This document shows positions 13,586 through 21,162 of a stretch of DNA of 21,162 bases, in pieces (the stretch's first letter is position 1; each line of letters starts with the position of its first letter). Both the position numbers and the translations under genes were made by a program. The notes beneath the pieces were generated by a model that searched no databases, was not told where the DNA came from, and saw only the letters and a program-made list of their open reading frames with translations. Source of the DNA: Thermoplasmatales archaeon UBA447 (GTDB lineage: Archaea > Thermoplasmatota > Thermoplasmata > Thermoplasmatales > Thermoplasmataceae); contig DARE01000064.1 of NCBI GenBank assembly GCA_002503205.1, positions 1-21,162 on the forward strand. The letters run 5' to 3'.

Positions 13586-14302
13586 TTGTTTCTGCTCTTG
13601 CTGCCAATAGATGCAGCAATACTGGCAATTCCTGCTTATCTGATTTACAAAATTGGAAAACCTTCTGAACTTAATCCTGGTGACTTTAGCAAAGAATACA
13701 CGGAAAGACTTTACGGACTCCTTGCGAATCCTCAGGATAGAACACATAGTGTTTATATATCAAGGAAGCCTATAAAAAGGTCATTTGCTGAAACATCCAA
13801 CGGAAATGACTGGCAAGTATTACTGAAAGAGGAAGCAATAAGGCAATTGGAACCGGTTCAATTAGATGCGGTTCTTCTAGATGCGTATTTTTCAAGAAAA
13901 ATGGGCGTGGCAAAGAAACTTCTACTGGGGGGATCCGCATATGTAATCACCTCCATTGATCTAATTATCGTATCTTTTATTCTAATCAATCTGGTTTCAT
14001 CTCCAGATCCAGTCTTCCTGCTAATTAGTATGGCTGTAGGTGTTTCTATGATTCCTGCCATACCATTTTTCATTTTGTCCCTCACTCAATTTCTTCAGTC
14101 CAGGGCAGATAAATATGTGTTAAAGTATCTTACAAACTATGAACCATTTACCGAGGCTATCAGGAAGAAGTCATCTCTGATGGTGCCTCTCCGTCCAATG
14201 ACATGGAAACAGCAGATGAGATACGAAAAGAGGATCAGCCGGATAACTGAGAAGAGGATCAGTAGAATTAGGAAGATTGGATCAGAATCAGGTAAGACGT
14301 GA
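13586..14302 (+). pseudogene. M48-like membrane protein without HExxH, 3' part after the frameshift
   Basis: A 238-residue fragment opening at a TTG; the true coding frame extends back to about 13526. It has a membrane helix at the start, a soluble segment, then two membrane helices (around VITSIDLIIVSFILINLV and ISMAVGVSMIPAIPFFIL) and a basic tail (RYEKRISRITEKRISRIRKI). The layout matches M48 (HtpX/Ste24-like) peptidases: LEPVQLDAVLLDAYFSRKMG sits where LEAVLAHELGHIKHRD-type sequence is expected, and QSRADKYVLKYL sits where the third-ligand segment (ExxAD) is expected. Both the HExxH and the glutamate ligand are absent, so it should not bind catalytic zinc. It is probably a non-peptidase member of the fold. 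Remote homology judged by eye. Confidence 0.55.
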
Positions 14303-14395
14303 ATTTCCTCATCCTTTGATTACAACTATTGTATGCTATTCTTCATTTTGAAGGATTTGGCTAAGTGAGCCATGGCTGTTTTAAAAGTGCAGACC

Positions 14396-14917
14396 TTATT
14401 CCACTTTTATTACTCCAAATCCGAAACCAGAACTCCCGTCCTTTCCATTTATAACTAGAATTTCTACTCCGTATACACTGGGGGTTTTCGGATTAGTTGT
14501 AGCGTTCATGAGATTTATAGCCGATTGATTCAGGTATAAAACCATATGAATTGCTGTGCCATTTGCTGTATTATTGCTGGAAATGTAATTGTAAGGATAT
14601 TGTGTCCTGTTAAGATATGTCAAATTGACAGAATTCAATGAGCTATTGTGGTTTGTGCTCAGAGGAGAAATGTCATAAATATAGGTTACTGGGGAGTTGG
14701 TGTATATTGTAAAATTGATACTTATCTGCGTACTATTGTCATTTATTTCATATATGGGATGGACACCGGTTCCATTAACAAGTTTGACATATCCACCACT
14801 TGTTGATGCAGTGATAGTGGAGCCGGAAGATGATTTTTCTATTGTCAGGTATGCCATTGACCCAAATACAACAAGGATTACGACCCCGATTACAATGGAA
14901 GTCTTGGTAGATAACAT
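14396..14917 (-). CDS. Membrane-anchored secreted protein, many glycosylation sequons
   Basis: A 173-residue protein with an N-terminal membrane helix (SIVIGVVILVVFGSMAYLTI, residues 7-26) after a short positive leader, then an extracellular part rich in Asn, Ser, Thr and Tyr. It has many N-x-S/T sequons (NGT, NDNST, NFT, NHNSS, NLT, NRT, NNT, NQS, NAT), fitting heavy N-glycosylation as in cell surface proteins of acidophilic archaea. No cysteine and no catalytic motif. It is transcribed divergently from the MFS exporter and convergently with the M48-like gene. The start is supported by a TATA-like box 19-28 bases upstream. Family not recognised. Confidence 0.7.
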   Translation of the reverse strand: MLSTKTSIVIGVVILVVFGSMAYLTIEKSSSGSTITASTSGGYVKLVNGTGVHPIYEINDNSTQISINFTIYTNSPVTYIYDISPLSTNHNSSLNSVNLTYLNRTQYPYNYISSNNTANGTAIHMVLYLNQSAINLMNATTNPKTPSVYGVEILVINGKDGSSGFGFGVIKVE

Positions 14918-14935
14918 TAGCGGGATATTTGATAT

Positions 14936-14945
14936 GGATATAAAA
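14936..14945 (-). promoter_or_regulatory. TATA-like box of the secreted protein gene
   Basis: TTTTATATCC on the minus strand lies 19-28 bases before the ATG at 14917 and forms the left half of a divergent promoter region with 14971-14981. Confidence 0.5.
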
Positions 14946-14970
14946 CATTTACCGATAATTAAGTAATTAA

Positions 14971-14981
14971 CTATTTATATC
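14971..14981 (+). promoter_or_regulatory. TATA-like box of the MFS exporter gene
   Basis: CTATTTATATC is centred 28 bases upstream of the ATG at 15004. A MarR-type operator might overlap it, but I see no clear long inverted repeat in this short region. Confidence 0.5.
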
Positions 14982-15003
14982 TCTCTTAAATTCACCAGAT
15001 CAT

Positions 15004-16797
15004 ATGGTTCAATATAAGTGGGTAGCTCTATCCAACACCACTATTGGAGTACTCATGGCCTCAATTAACGGAACTATCATACTCATATCCCTTCCTGCAG
15101 TGTTCCGGGGCCTCAAGATAGACCCTTTCCTTCCAGGCTCCTTTGAATACCTGCTCTGGATATTAATGGGGTATATGATTGTGACGGCAGTCCTTCTTGT
15201 CACCGTCGGGCGATTATCAGATATTTTCGGGCGTGTAAGACTATTTAATTTTGGCTTTCTAATATTTACAATCGGTTCAATTTTGTTATTCTTAACTCCA
15301 AATACTGGGGACCGTGGCGCACTGGAACTCATAATATTCAGAATGGTGCAGGCTATTGGAGCCTCATTCCTGTTTGCCAACTCAGCCGCTATAATTACTG
15401 ATAGTTTCCCTGTCAATGAAAGAGGAAAGGCAATGGGTATTAACCAGATTGCAGCTCTTGCAGGTTCTCTGGTAGGCTTAATTCTTGGTGGAATCCTGGC
15501 TGCTGTTAACTGGAGATATGTTTTTCTGGTAAGTGTTCCTGTTGGCCTCTTCGGAACAATATGGTCTCTGTTGAAGCTAAAAGACCATTCGGTGAGACAC
15601 AAGGATCAGAAAATAGATTTGCCGGGAAATATAGCTTTTGCTGGAGGCATTTCTCTACTGCTTCTTGGCATTACATATGGGCTCATGCCATATGGGTCAT
15701 CTTCCATGGGCTGGGGAAACCCATGGGTAAAAGTGGCCATGTTGTCCGGTCTCGTTCTGCTCATTGTTTTCATTTTTATAGAGAGGGTTGTAGAACAGCC
15801 AATGTTCAACCTGCGCCTCTTCAGGAACAGAGCATTTGCCACAGGTTCTTTTGCTGGGATGCTCCAGTCTATGGGAATGGGTGGCATGATGTTCATGATT
15901 ATAATTCTCCTTCAGGGTATCTGGCTGCCCTTACACAACTATTCCTATAGTAGCGTCCCATTTTGGGCAGGAATCTACACAATTCCCATGATGGCAGGAT
16001 TTGTGCTTATGGGTCCAATTAGTGGAACGCTTTCTGATAAAATAGGTGCAAGACTGCTGGGAACTATAGGGATGAGCATCAGTGGGATCGCGTTCTTGCT
16101 GCTTTCAACTCTGAGTTATGATTTCAGCTACATTCCCTTTGCACTTATGCTCTTCATGATGGGCTTCGGCATGGGGACATTTGCAGCCCCAAATATAACT
16201 GCTGTAATGAATTCAGTGCCTCCTCAGCTAAGGGGTGTTGCCTCGGGAATGAGAACAACGTTACAGAACACAGGACAGACAGCAAGTATGGGAATATTTT
16301 TCAGCATCGTTCTAGTATTTCTGACAAAATATCTTCCCGGCTCTTTTACAACAGCACTGCAGTCAGCTGGTGCACCTGTCTTGATCCCTGTGTTCAAAAG
16401 CATTCCACCAACATCGGCACTCTTCTCTGCATTCCTTGGTTATAATCCTGTAACCACCATTTTCTCGCTCCTACCCTCAGGGTTTTCATCAGTTGTTAGT
16501 GGCTCTTCACTGGCAGTTATAACCGGCACCCACTGGTTTCCCGGTGCAATAGCAACTGCCTTTATGAGTTCACTCAGGATTTCGTTCTATGCCGGAGCAG
16601 GGATATTCTTTGTCGCTGCACTCCTTTCGGCACTTAGAGGAAAAAAATATGTCCACGAGGAAACCCCAGAATCAAGTGAAATATTCAAGGCTGAGAATAC
16701 CCCGAATAGCATAACATCAGCCGGGCAGAGCGGTGAACCCCCTCAGGCAGGTTCTGTGTCATCTGAACCTGGAAGAACTCCCCAATTGGAAAAATAA
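15004..16797 (+). CDS. MFS transporter, DHA2 (14-TM) drug:proton antiporter type
   Basis: A 597-residue integral membrane protein. Hydrophobic segments fit 14 helices, the DHA2 (EmrB/QacA) topology, rather than 12. Motif A is present between helices 2 and 3 as GRLSDIFGRVRLF. Motif C, diagnostic of antiporters, is seen as GSLVGLILGGILA in helix 5. A second motif A-like loop is GPISGTLSDKIGARLLG. A long external loop lies near residues 440-500, and about 50 polar C-terminal residues extend into the cytoplasm. It probably exports toxic organic compounds in exchange for protons, which would suit an acidophile. The MarR regulator starts 28 bases after its stop, suggesting one transcript with self-regulation. 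Substrate unknown. Confidence 0.9.
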   Translation: MVQYKWVALSNTTIGVLMASINGTIILISLPAVFRGLKIDPFLPGSFEYLLWILMGYMIVTAVLLVTVGRLSDIFGRVRLFNFGFLIFTIGSILLFLTPNTGDRGALELIIFRMVQAIGASFLFANSAAIITDSFPVNERGKAMGINQIAALAGSLVGLILGGILAAVNWRYVFLVSVPVGLFGTIWSLLKLKDHSVRHKDQKIDLPGNIAFAGGISLLLLGITYGLMPYGSSSMGWGNPWVKVAMLSGLVLLIVFIFIERVVEQPMFNLRLFRNRAFATGSFAGMLQSMGMGGMMFMIIILLQGIWLPLHNYSYSSVPFWAGIYTIPMMAGFVLMGPISGTLSDKIGARLLGTIGMSISGIAFLLLSTLSYDFSYIPFALMLFMMGFGMGTFAAPNITAVMNSVPPQLRGVASGMRTTLQNTGQTASMGIFFSIVLVFLTKYLPGSFTTALQSAGAPVLIPVFKSIPPTSALFSAFLGYNPVTTIFSLLPSGFSSVVSGSSLAVITGTHWFPGAIATAFMSSLRISFYAGAGIFFVAALLSALRGKKYVHEETPESSEIFKAENTPNSITSAGQSGEPPQAGSVSSEPGRTPQLEK

Positions 16798-16825
16798 ATA
16801 GGGTATGACCATAATAGGAGTAGAT

Positions 16826-17272
16826 ATGGAAGATAACATCGAGACACAATCCGGGGCTGAAAATATTCAGCTCTGGGACCTTCTTTCCAGGGTCACACAG
16901 CACAGTCGTAAACGCCTGGAGAGAGAACTTGAAAAGTATTCAATTAAACCAACCGAGGTCAAAGTTCTATTTTCCATATCGCAAATGGACGGCACGCAGA
17001 TGAATAGCCTTGCTGATGCTAACGGTATTACAGGGCCATGGATAACAGGAATTGTTGATGAACTTGTATCTAAGGGTTATGTGAAGAAGTCCAGGAGCGA
17101 AAACGACAGAAGGCTCATACGCGTCTCAATAACCGACTCGGGGAGGCGTATACTTAAGAAAGGCTTGATTGAGTTCAACAGGCTACTCGAGGACGCCCTT
17201 AGCGGACTCAATGAGGATCAAATATCAAACTTTAAGGAAATTCTTGAGATAATAGATAGGACAATAAATTGA
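16826..17272 (+). CDS. MarR family transcriptional regulator
   Basis: A 148-residue winged-helix repressor-type protein. Helical dimerisation ends surround a DNA-binding core: KPTEVKVLFSISQMDG, then MNSLADANGITGPWITGIVD (recognition helix region), then LVSKGYVKKSRSENDRRLIR, the MarR wing with its DxR signature (ENDRRLIRVSIT). No cysteine, so it is not a thiol sensor; ligand sensing is likely. I start at ATG 16826 because AGGAG lies five bases upstream; the ATG at 16805 would add seven residues with a weaker site. It follows the MFS gene closely and most likely controls it, binding the promoter near 14971. Confidence 0.9.
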   Translation: MEDNIETQSGAENIQLWDLLSRVTQHSRKRLERELEKYSIKPTEVKVLFSISQMDGTQMNSLADANGITGPWITGIVDELVSKGYVKKSRSENDRRLIRVSITDSGRRILKKGLIEFNRLLEDALSGLNEDQISNFKEILEIIDRTIN

Positions 17273-17471
17273 AATATTTTACCTGAAATTTGCGGTTGTA
17301 GAGAATTAATCTGCTATTCGACTCTATATTTGTTTTCCGATTCAATTCTCAAAAGTAAAGTATCTGGAATCAATGTGGATTCCTCTTTTAAAGGCCTTAT
17401 TTGATTTTAGCTAAATAATTCAGTCTAATCCAGGTAGGACAGAACAGAAATGGGACTGACCAGGTGATTTT

Positions 17472-17487
17472 AAGGAGCATGCTCCTT
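17472..17487. repeat. Perfect 16-base palindrome
   Basis: AAGGAGCATGCTCCTT reads the same on both strands. It could be an operator, a hairpin at the edge of an old insertion element, or a shared terminator element between convergent genes. No T tract follows directly. Confidence 0.5.
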
Positions 17488-17599
17488 CAGGAAGAATAGG
17501 TTGTCCATCCTCATAATGGAAACCCGTCAATTTATTGTCTGAATTTTTTGCTGTGTTCCGTACACCCATAAAATTCTGTTCTAATATATGTTATGTAAC

Positions 17600-17633
17600 T
17601 GAAAATAAAAAAAGAAATTTATTAAAAAATGGA
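17600..17633 (-). terminator. T-rich terminator of the symporter operon
   Basis: On the minus strand, about 20 bases after the symporter stop, CCATTTTTTAATAAATTTC is followed by seven T and ATTTTC: a strong archaeal oligo-T terminator. Confidence 0.5.
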
Positions 17634-17650
17634 TTTAAGTTGCATTATAA

Positions 17651-19174
17651 TTAAAATTCAGGTTCCAGTTCATGGTTTTCAATTATTCCTTCGTCCTTCA
17701 CCTTATGCATTCCTGCCATAATTCCATGTACGATAAGGACAGTGACAACGTTAAGTATCAGCGCAAAAATTCCAAGGTAAATAAAGTCGTATGATGGCGG
17801 AAGAAGGGTTCCACCGCTGAAGTGATTGACATACTGCCCATAAACTGCTGCGCTCATTCCGACCAGCCATCCCAATCCTACAGACCACTTGTTAAGTTTT
17901 CTCGTGAACAGGGAGATGTAGATTGCTGGCAAGGTCTGGAGTACAAATGCTCCTCCAAGTGTCTGGAGATATACAATATTTCCTGATGCAACAGGAAGAA
18001 GTGCAAAAACGAGAGAACCTGCTATCACCACAAGAACAAGGACTCTGGATAGCATTGCCTGGCTTCTAGAGGAAGCGTTCTTGTTTATATACTCCCTATA
18101 CACGTTTCTGGTTAGAAGGTTGGCGGATGCAATTGCCATAATTGAGGCTGGAACTACGCTTCCTACAACGATGGCGGCATAGGCAAATGCTGTAAATGCT
18201 GAGGGGAAGAGATCCTTTATCAGATAGGGTATGGCAAATGATGAGGCAGGATTGCCACCTTTTCCGTTGAATACTACTCCCTGAGCAGCAACAGCAGCAA
18301 TACCAAGAACAGCTACAATTAGAAGAAGAACATTGTATAAAGGTAGCAGAGAAGCATTTCTTTTGATTGTTCTGCTATCCTTGGAAGATAGTGTTCCAGT
18401 TACTCCATGTGGGTAAAGGAAGAGCGCAAGCGCTGATCCTAATGCCAGTGTCGTGTAACCAAGGCTGAGTCCTGGAGATTCAAAAAGCGGGGCACTTGTT
18501 TTGAATATTGATGCGGCGTTTGAAAAGATGGATGCAAATCCGCCCAGCCTGTATGGTACGTATATTATGATGGTGATAACTGCAACCCAGATTATCGCAT
18601 CTTTCAGAATTGCTGTGAGGGAAGGCCCTCTGAGACCACTAACAAAGGTGAATATTGCAACTACAGCAAATGCTGCTACTAGAGCCAGTGTTACCGGGAC
18701 GCTCATAGCTCTAAATACGTATCCGATACTAACTTCCTGAAGGGCTATATAAGGCATTTCGGCGACAACTCCTGTTAGTCCTATAAGCATTGCAAGAAGT
18801 CTGGAGTTAAACCGGTCTCTAACGTAGTCTGATGATGTAATGTATCCCCTCTTCTTTGAAACAGTATATAGCCGGGGCATTGTGGCATAAACGATTGGAT
18901 AAATCATTATACCATAGGTAATGGCAAACATTGCAAGTGCTCCTGAACTGGCAGCAACACCGGGGACAGCGATAAGCGTGTATGCAGTATATAGATCTCC
19001 TCCAAGCAGGAACCATACAACAACGGTACCGAATCTTCGGCCACCCAGACCCCATTCCTCAATATTGCCCATCTCCTTTGGTTTTCTCCAGCGATATGCT
19101 ATAAACCCGGTGAAAAGAGCTACTATTACAACAATCAGGAATATCGCGTAATCTAGACTCGAGAAATATGCCAT
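17651..19174 (-). CDS. Sodium:solute symporter family (SSS) permease
   Basis: A 507-residue membrane protein with about 13 hydrophobic helices, the SSS (SLC5-like, LeuT-fold) layout. Recognisable segments are EEWGLGGRRFGTVVVWFLLGGDLYTAYT in TM2, ITSSDYVRDRFNSRLLA after TM3, LRGPSLTAILKDAIIWVAV, and the PASIMAIASANLLTRNVYREY region of TM8, where the family has its sodium-site Ser/Thr residues. Substrates in this family include proline, pantothenate, monocarboxylates and sugars; the sequence alone does not fix which, though the partner DUF3311 gene points to the monocarboxylate/amino-acid type group. Coupling could be to protons or sodium. Its ATG overlaps the stop of the upstream DUF3311 gene by one base (TAATG), so the two are co-translated. 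Confidence 0.9.
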   Translation of the reverse strand: MAYFSSLDYAIFLIVVIVALFTGFIAYRWRKPKEMGNIEEWGLGGRRFGTVVVWFLLGGDLYTAYTLIAVPGVAASSGALAMFAITYGIMIYPIVYATMPRLYTVSKKRGYITSSDYVRDRFNSRLLAMLIGLTGVVAEMPYIALQEVSIGYVFRAMSVPVTLALVAAFAVVAIFTFVSGLRGPSLTAILKDAIIWVAVITIIIYVPYRLGGFASIFSNAASIFKTSAPLFESPGLSLGYTTLALGSALALFLYPHGVTGTLSSKDSRTIKRNASLLPLYNVLLLIVAVLGIAAVAAQGVVFNGKGGNPASSFAIPYLIKDLFPSAFTAFAYAAIVVGSVVPASIMAIASANLLTRNVYREYINKNASSRSQAMLSRVLVLVVIAGSLVFALLPVASGNIVYLQTLGGAFVLQTLPAIYISLFTRKLNKWSVGLGWLVGMSAAVYGQYVNHFSGGTLLPPSYDFIYLGIFALILNVVTVLIVHGIMAGMHKVKDEGIIENHELEPEF

Positions 19175-19389
19175 TAGCTCTCAGCCCCCTTTTTCAGTCG
19201 GTGTTCATGTTTCTCAATAGCATAGACTGTTGATGTCAGAATAGCCGCCAGGAATATCCAGACCAGCTGATACCAGTAAAAGAATGGCCAGCCTCCGATT
19301 TCTGGATACTGTCTGTCATAAATGCCAAACCCAAATGTCATGAATACATAGGGTAGCACAAGCAATACAAACTTCAGTATGCTGTTCAT
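19174..19389 (-). CDS. DUF3311 small membrane protein, partner of the symporter
   Basis: A 71-residue protein with two membrane helices (about 5-21 and 36-57) joined by a loop containing GGWPFFYWYQLVW, the signature of DUF3311. The tail is charged and cytosolic. DUF3311 genes stand directly upstream of SSS permeases in many bacteria and archaea (for example the yhjC-yhjB pair of Bacillus subtilis), so it is probably a small accessory subunit. The stop overlaps the symporter ATG. An AT-rich TATA-like box lies about 20-31 bases upstream of its ATG. Confidence 0.82.
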   Translation of the reverse strand: MNSILKFVLLVLPYVFMTFGFGIYDRQYPEIGGWPFFYWYQLVWIFLAAILTSTVYAIEKHEHRLKKGAES

Positions 19390-19407
19390 CGATAAAGCAA
19401 CATATAG

Positions 19408-19420
19408 GTATTATTTTAAT
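19408..19420 (-). promoter_or_regulatory. TATA-like box of the DUF3311-symporter operon
   Basis: ATTAAAATAATAC on the minus strand, centred about 25 bases before the ATG at 19389. Confidence 0.4.
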
Positions 19421-19725
19421 CTTATTACGAGTATCTTTCAAAAAATATACGTTATGAATTTACACTAAATAATATGACAAGTAAATATTTCATGTAAAGG
19501 ATGTTCAATAATCCAGTGTTCATTTTATAGTTGATGTATCAGGAAATAATTAAAGGTGCTTTACAATCTCTATACTGCCAGCTTCCTTACAGTCGTTAAT
19601 CTTAGAAAGAGCATTTTACATGTTCGATAACTAAATTATTAAGTAAAACTCATTTAATCACGGGAAAAACATGTGCCTATAGAGGTGTAGAACCTTAATA
19701 TTCCATAGTTATGGGAGTCTTTCGA
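19421..19725. other. AT-rich intergenic stretch before the methyltransferase
   Basis: No gene seen on either strand. It holds only AT-rich sequence and the CCTTAATATT box (19693-19702) centred about 28 bases before the methyltransferase ATG at 19726. Confidence 0.4.
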
Positions 19726-21060
19726 ATGGAAAATAATGAAAATTTAGAAAGAAGAATTTACGGAATTCATTTCACCTCTGTAAGAATATTTAATGACTAC
19801 ATAATGCCCCAGATTCGAGACATTCTATACAATTACAAATGGGTTGATCTCTTTTGTGGAGAAGGAAATTTAATACTTCCTATCCTCAAATTTGTTCCTG
19901 AAAAAGAAAGGGATATATTTTTTGAAGAGCATATCCAATGCTTTGATATCAAGAGAGAATCTGTTGAAAAAGCCATAAATGAGGCTGTGAATTATGGTAT
20001 ATCGAAGGAAGTTGCTAGGGAAAGGATAAAGGTAAGGGATTCCTTAGCGGATTACCCAACATTAGAGGGAAAATTTCCTGTTTTCCATATCACAAACCCA
20101 CCTTACCTTTATCTGGGCTATATTAGAAAGAATAAGGAAGTCAAGGACAAAATTACATATTTTAATGGTGAGAACTATGGATTTCAGGATCTTTATCAGA
20201 TCGCCCTTATGAACGATTTGAGGCATAAGATAAGGGATATGATATATGTTATTCCATCAAATTTTTTATTTTCTGACGCTGGTTCCAACAAGATCAGAAA
20301 AGACTTTCTGAGGCATTACAGAATAAAAAGCTGCTACATTTTCGAAAAGAAGATTTTCAGAGATACTGGAACAAACGTATTAATTTCAAGATTTGAAAGG
20401 ACAGATACAATAAACAGAAGGATAGAGTTTACTGGTTACAAAATAAACGATAAAGTGGAGAAGCTGAAATATACTCTGCTTGTGAAGAACACGTTCAAGC
20501 CAAACAATCTGTTTTCAGAGTATCTAAATGCTCATTTCAAAAAGGACCATCTCAATGTGAAATTTTATCTGGATTACGGTGAAATTCAGAACAACACAGG
20601 AGATCGTGAGGTTATACTTCTAAATTCAAAGAATTATGTTGGCGGAAAATACACAAAAACCACATTCCACGTAAATGATTCCCTGTACTCAAAGCTTAAA
20701 GCAAATCCATACTTCATCAGGACAGTCGATACTGGCTCTCTTCATGGCAAAGCAGGTATCTATTCCATACGTGAGGAATTTAATGCAGATGGAATATTTG
20801 TAAAACCTCCCACCTACAGGACAAACCCTATACAGATGTTTATTCAACCAGAATTAAGTGATGCGGAAAATTGCTCCCTTAAGGGATTATTTAACAAAAT
20901 TTTGAATGATTTAAGGGACAGGACAGGTGGGGATTTTTTGACGACTTACAAATATTCAGATAAACCCAGATACATAAGAAAGTACCTTGGACTAAAACAG
21001 GTAAAAGAGATTCTAACTACAATCAGTCTTAAAGATCTGAAAGATGCAAACAAAGAGTAA
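19726..21060 (+). CDS. Adenine-specific N6 DNA methyltransferase (gamma-class order)
   Basis: A 444-residue methyltransferase. Motifs in order: an N-terminal motif X-like HFTSVRIFNDYI (15-26), motif I for S-adenosylmethionine DLFCGEG (41-47), an acidic motif II region CFDIKRESV, and motif IV NPPY (124-127) for flipping and methylating adenine. This X-I-IV order is gamma class, as in M.TaqI-like type II enzymes. The C-terminal 250 residues would be the target recognition domain. I start at ATG 19726, preceded by GGGAG eight bases upstream and a TATA-like box at 28 bases; an ATG at 19711 would add five residues. The gene is AT-rich compared with its neighbours, which suggests transfer. It probably belongs to a restriction-modification system whose nuclease gene would lie beyond the window. 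Confidence 0.88.
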   Translation: MENNENLERRIYGIHFTSVRIFNDYIMPQIRDILYNYKWVDLFCGEGNLILPILKFVPEKERDIFFEEHIQCFDIKRESVEKAINEAVNYGISKEVARERIKVRDSLADYPTLEGKFPVFHITNPPYLYLGYIRKNKEVKDKITYFNGENYGFQDLYQIALMNDLRHKIRDMIYVIPSNFLFSDAGSNKIRKDFLRHYRIKSCYIFEKKIFRDTGTNVLISRFERTDTINRRIEFTGYKINDKVEKLKYTLLVKNTFKPNNLFSEYLNAHFKKDHLNVKFYLDYGEIQNNTGDREVILLNSKNYVGGKYTKTTFHVNDSLYSKLKANPYFIRTVDTGSLHGKAGIYSIREEFNADGIFVKPPTYRTNPIQMFIQPELSDAENCSLKGLFNKILNDLRDRTGGDFLTTYKYSDKPRYIRKYLGLKQVKEILTTISLKDLKDANKE

Positions 21061-21100
21061 AGACTATCCAGAGATGCTTGTAAAAATATGCAATTTCTTC

Positions 21101-21123
21101 TTGCCCCTGAGAAGAAGGGGCAA
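21101..21123. repeat. Perfect 8-bp inverted repeat after the methyltransferase
   Basis: TTGCCCCT-GAGAAGA-AGGGGCAA starts 40 bases after the methyltransferase stop. It would form a stable GC-rich hairpin in RNA. No T tract follows, so it is not a standard terminator; it may lie inside the start of the next gene or control it. Confidence 0.55.
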
Positions 21124-21162
21124 TTCCTCGAGTGCATTGGACGCCCCGAACGGTATTCGATT

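Larger units (their letters stand above)
17273..17650. other. Convergent intergenic stretch with possible element remnant
   Basis: No intact gene. A 26-codon open frame without a start (17419-17499, ending NGTDQVILRSMLLQEE) may be the tail of a decayed gene, and a perfect 16-base palindrome lies inside it. The right end carries the terminator of the symporter gene. Nothing else stands out. Confidence 0.35.

Noticed and set aside
15009..15602. Long minus-strand frame inside the MFS gene
   Set aside because: A shadow of a strongly hydrophobic coding region; no membrane or domain pattern of its own.
1..21162. CRISPR array or long tandem repeats
   Set aside because: No regularly spaced repeats of 20-40 bases were seen on reading through the window.

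Overview
The window reads as a chromosomal segment of a Thermoplasmatales-like archaeon (Thermoplasma/Ferroplasma/Cuniculiplasma type). This is inferred from the sequence, not from a database match. The clues are AT-rich DNA with AGA/AGG as the dominant arginine codons, archaeal TATA-like boxes about 25-33 bases before start codons (suggesting mostly leaderless mRNAs), an archaeal class III signal peptide in a pilin-like protein, a tRNA gene without encoded CCA, and typical archaeal housekeeping genes such as the two-subunit pyrD/pyrK and an S9 acylaminoacyl peptidase.

Layout. 1-900: a DUF3800 protein. 900-2560: a minus-strand cassette of very small, overlapping genes that looks like the residue of a mobile element. 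It holds an Sm/Hfq-like protein, a cysteine-rich protein interrupted by an in-frame amber codon, a helical protein and an unknown 95-residue protein. Its 5' end appears cut near 2555. 2560-2920: plus-strand gene debris. 3043-3116: tRNA-Arg(TCG), minus strand. 3144-8116: a minus-strand housekeeping run (PEBP-family protein, pyrD, pyrK, a large STAND-type ATPase with TPR-like repeats, a small Cys protein). 8230-9124: a pilin-like secreted protein and an NfeD-like membrane protein. 9532-12827: an S9 peptidase and a DEAD-box RNA helicase with an RGG-like tail. 13299-14302: an M48-like integral membrane protein that lacks the HExxH zinc site and is split by a one-base frameshift at a T run. 14396-17272: a secreted Asn-rich protein diverging from a 14-TM MFS exporter, with a MarR regulator downstream of the exporter. 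17651-19389: a DUF3311/sodium-solute symporter pair. 19726-21060: an AT-rich gamma-class adenine DNA methyltransferase, probably one half of a restriction-modification system that continues past the window.

How the genes work together. PyrD and PyrK form an NAD-dependent dihydroorotate dehydrogenase for UMP synthesis, and overlap by four bases. The MFS exporter and MarR regulator look like a self-regulated efflux unit. DUF3311 and the symporter form a known two-gene transport unit. The accessory parts (DUF3800, mini-gene cassette, debris next to a tRNA gene, methyltransferase) flank the housekeeping core.

I found no CRISPR array, no intact insertion sequence and no rRNA. The most interesting leads are the overlapping mini-gene cassette with the Sm/Hfq-like protein and interrupted Cys-rich protein, and the frameshifted catalytically dead M48 homologue.
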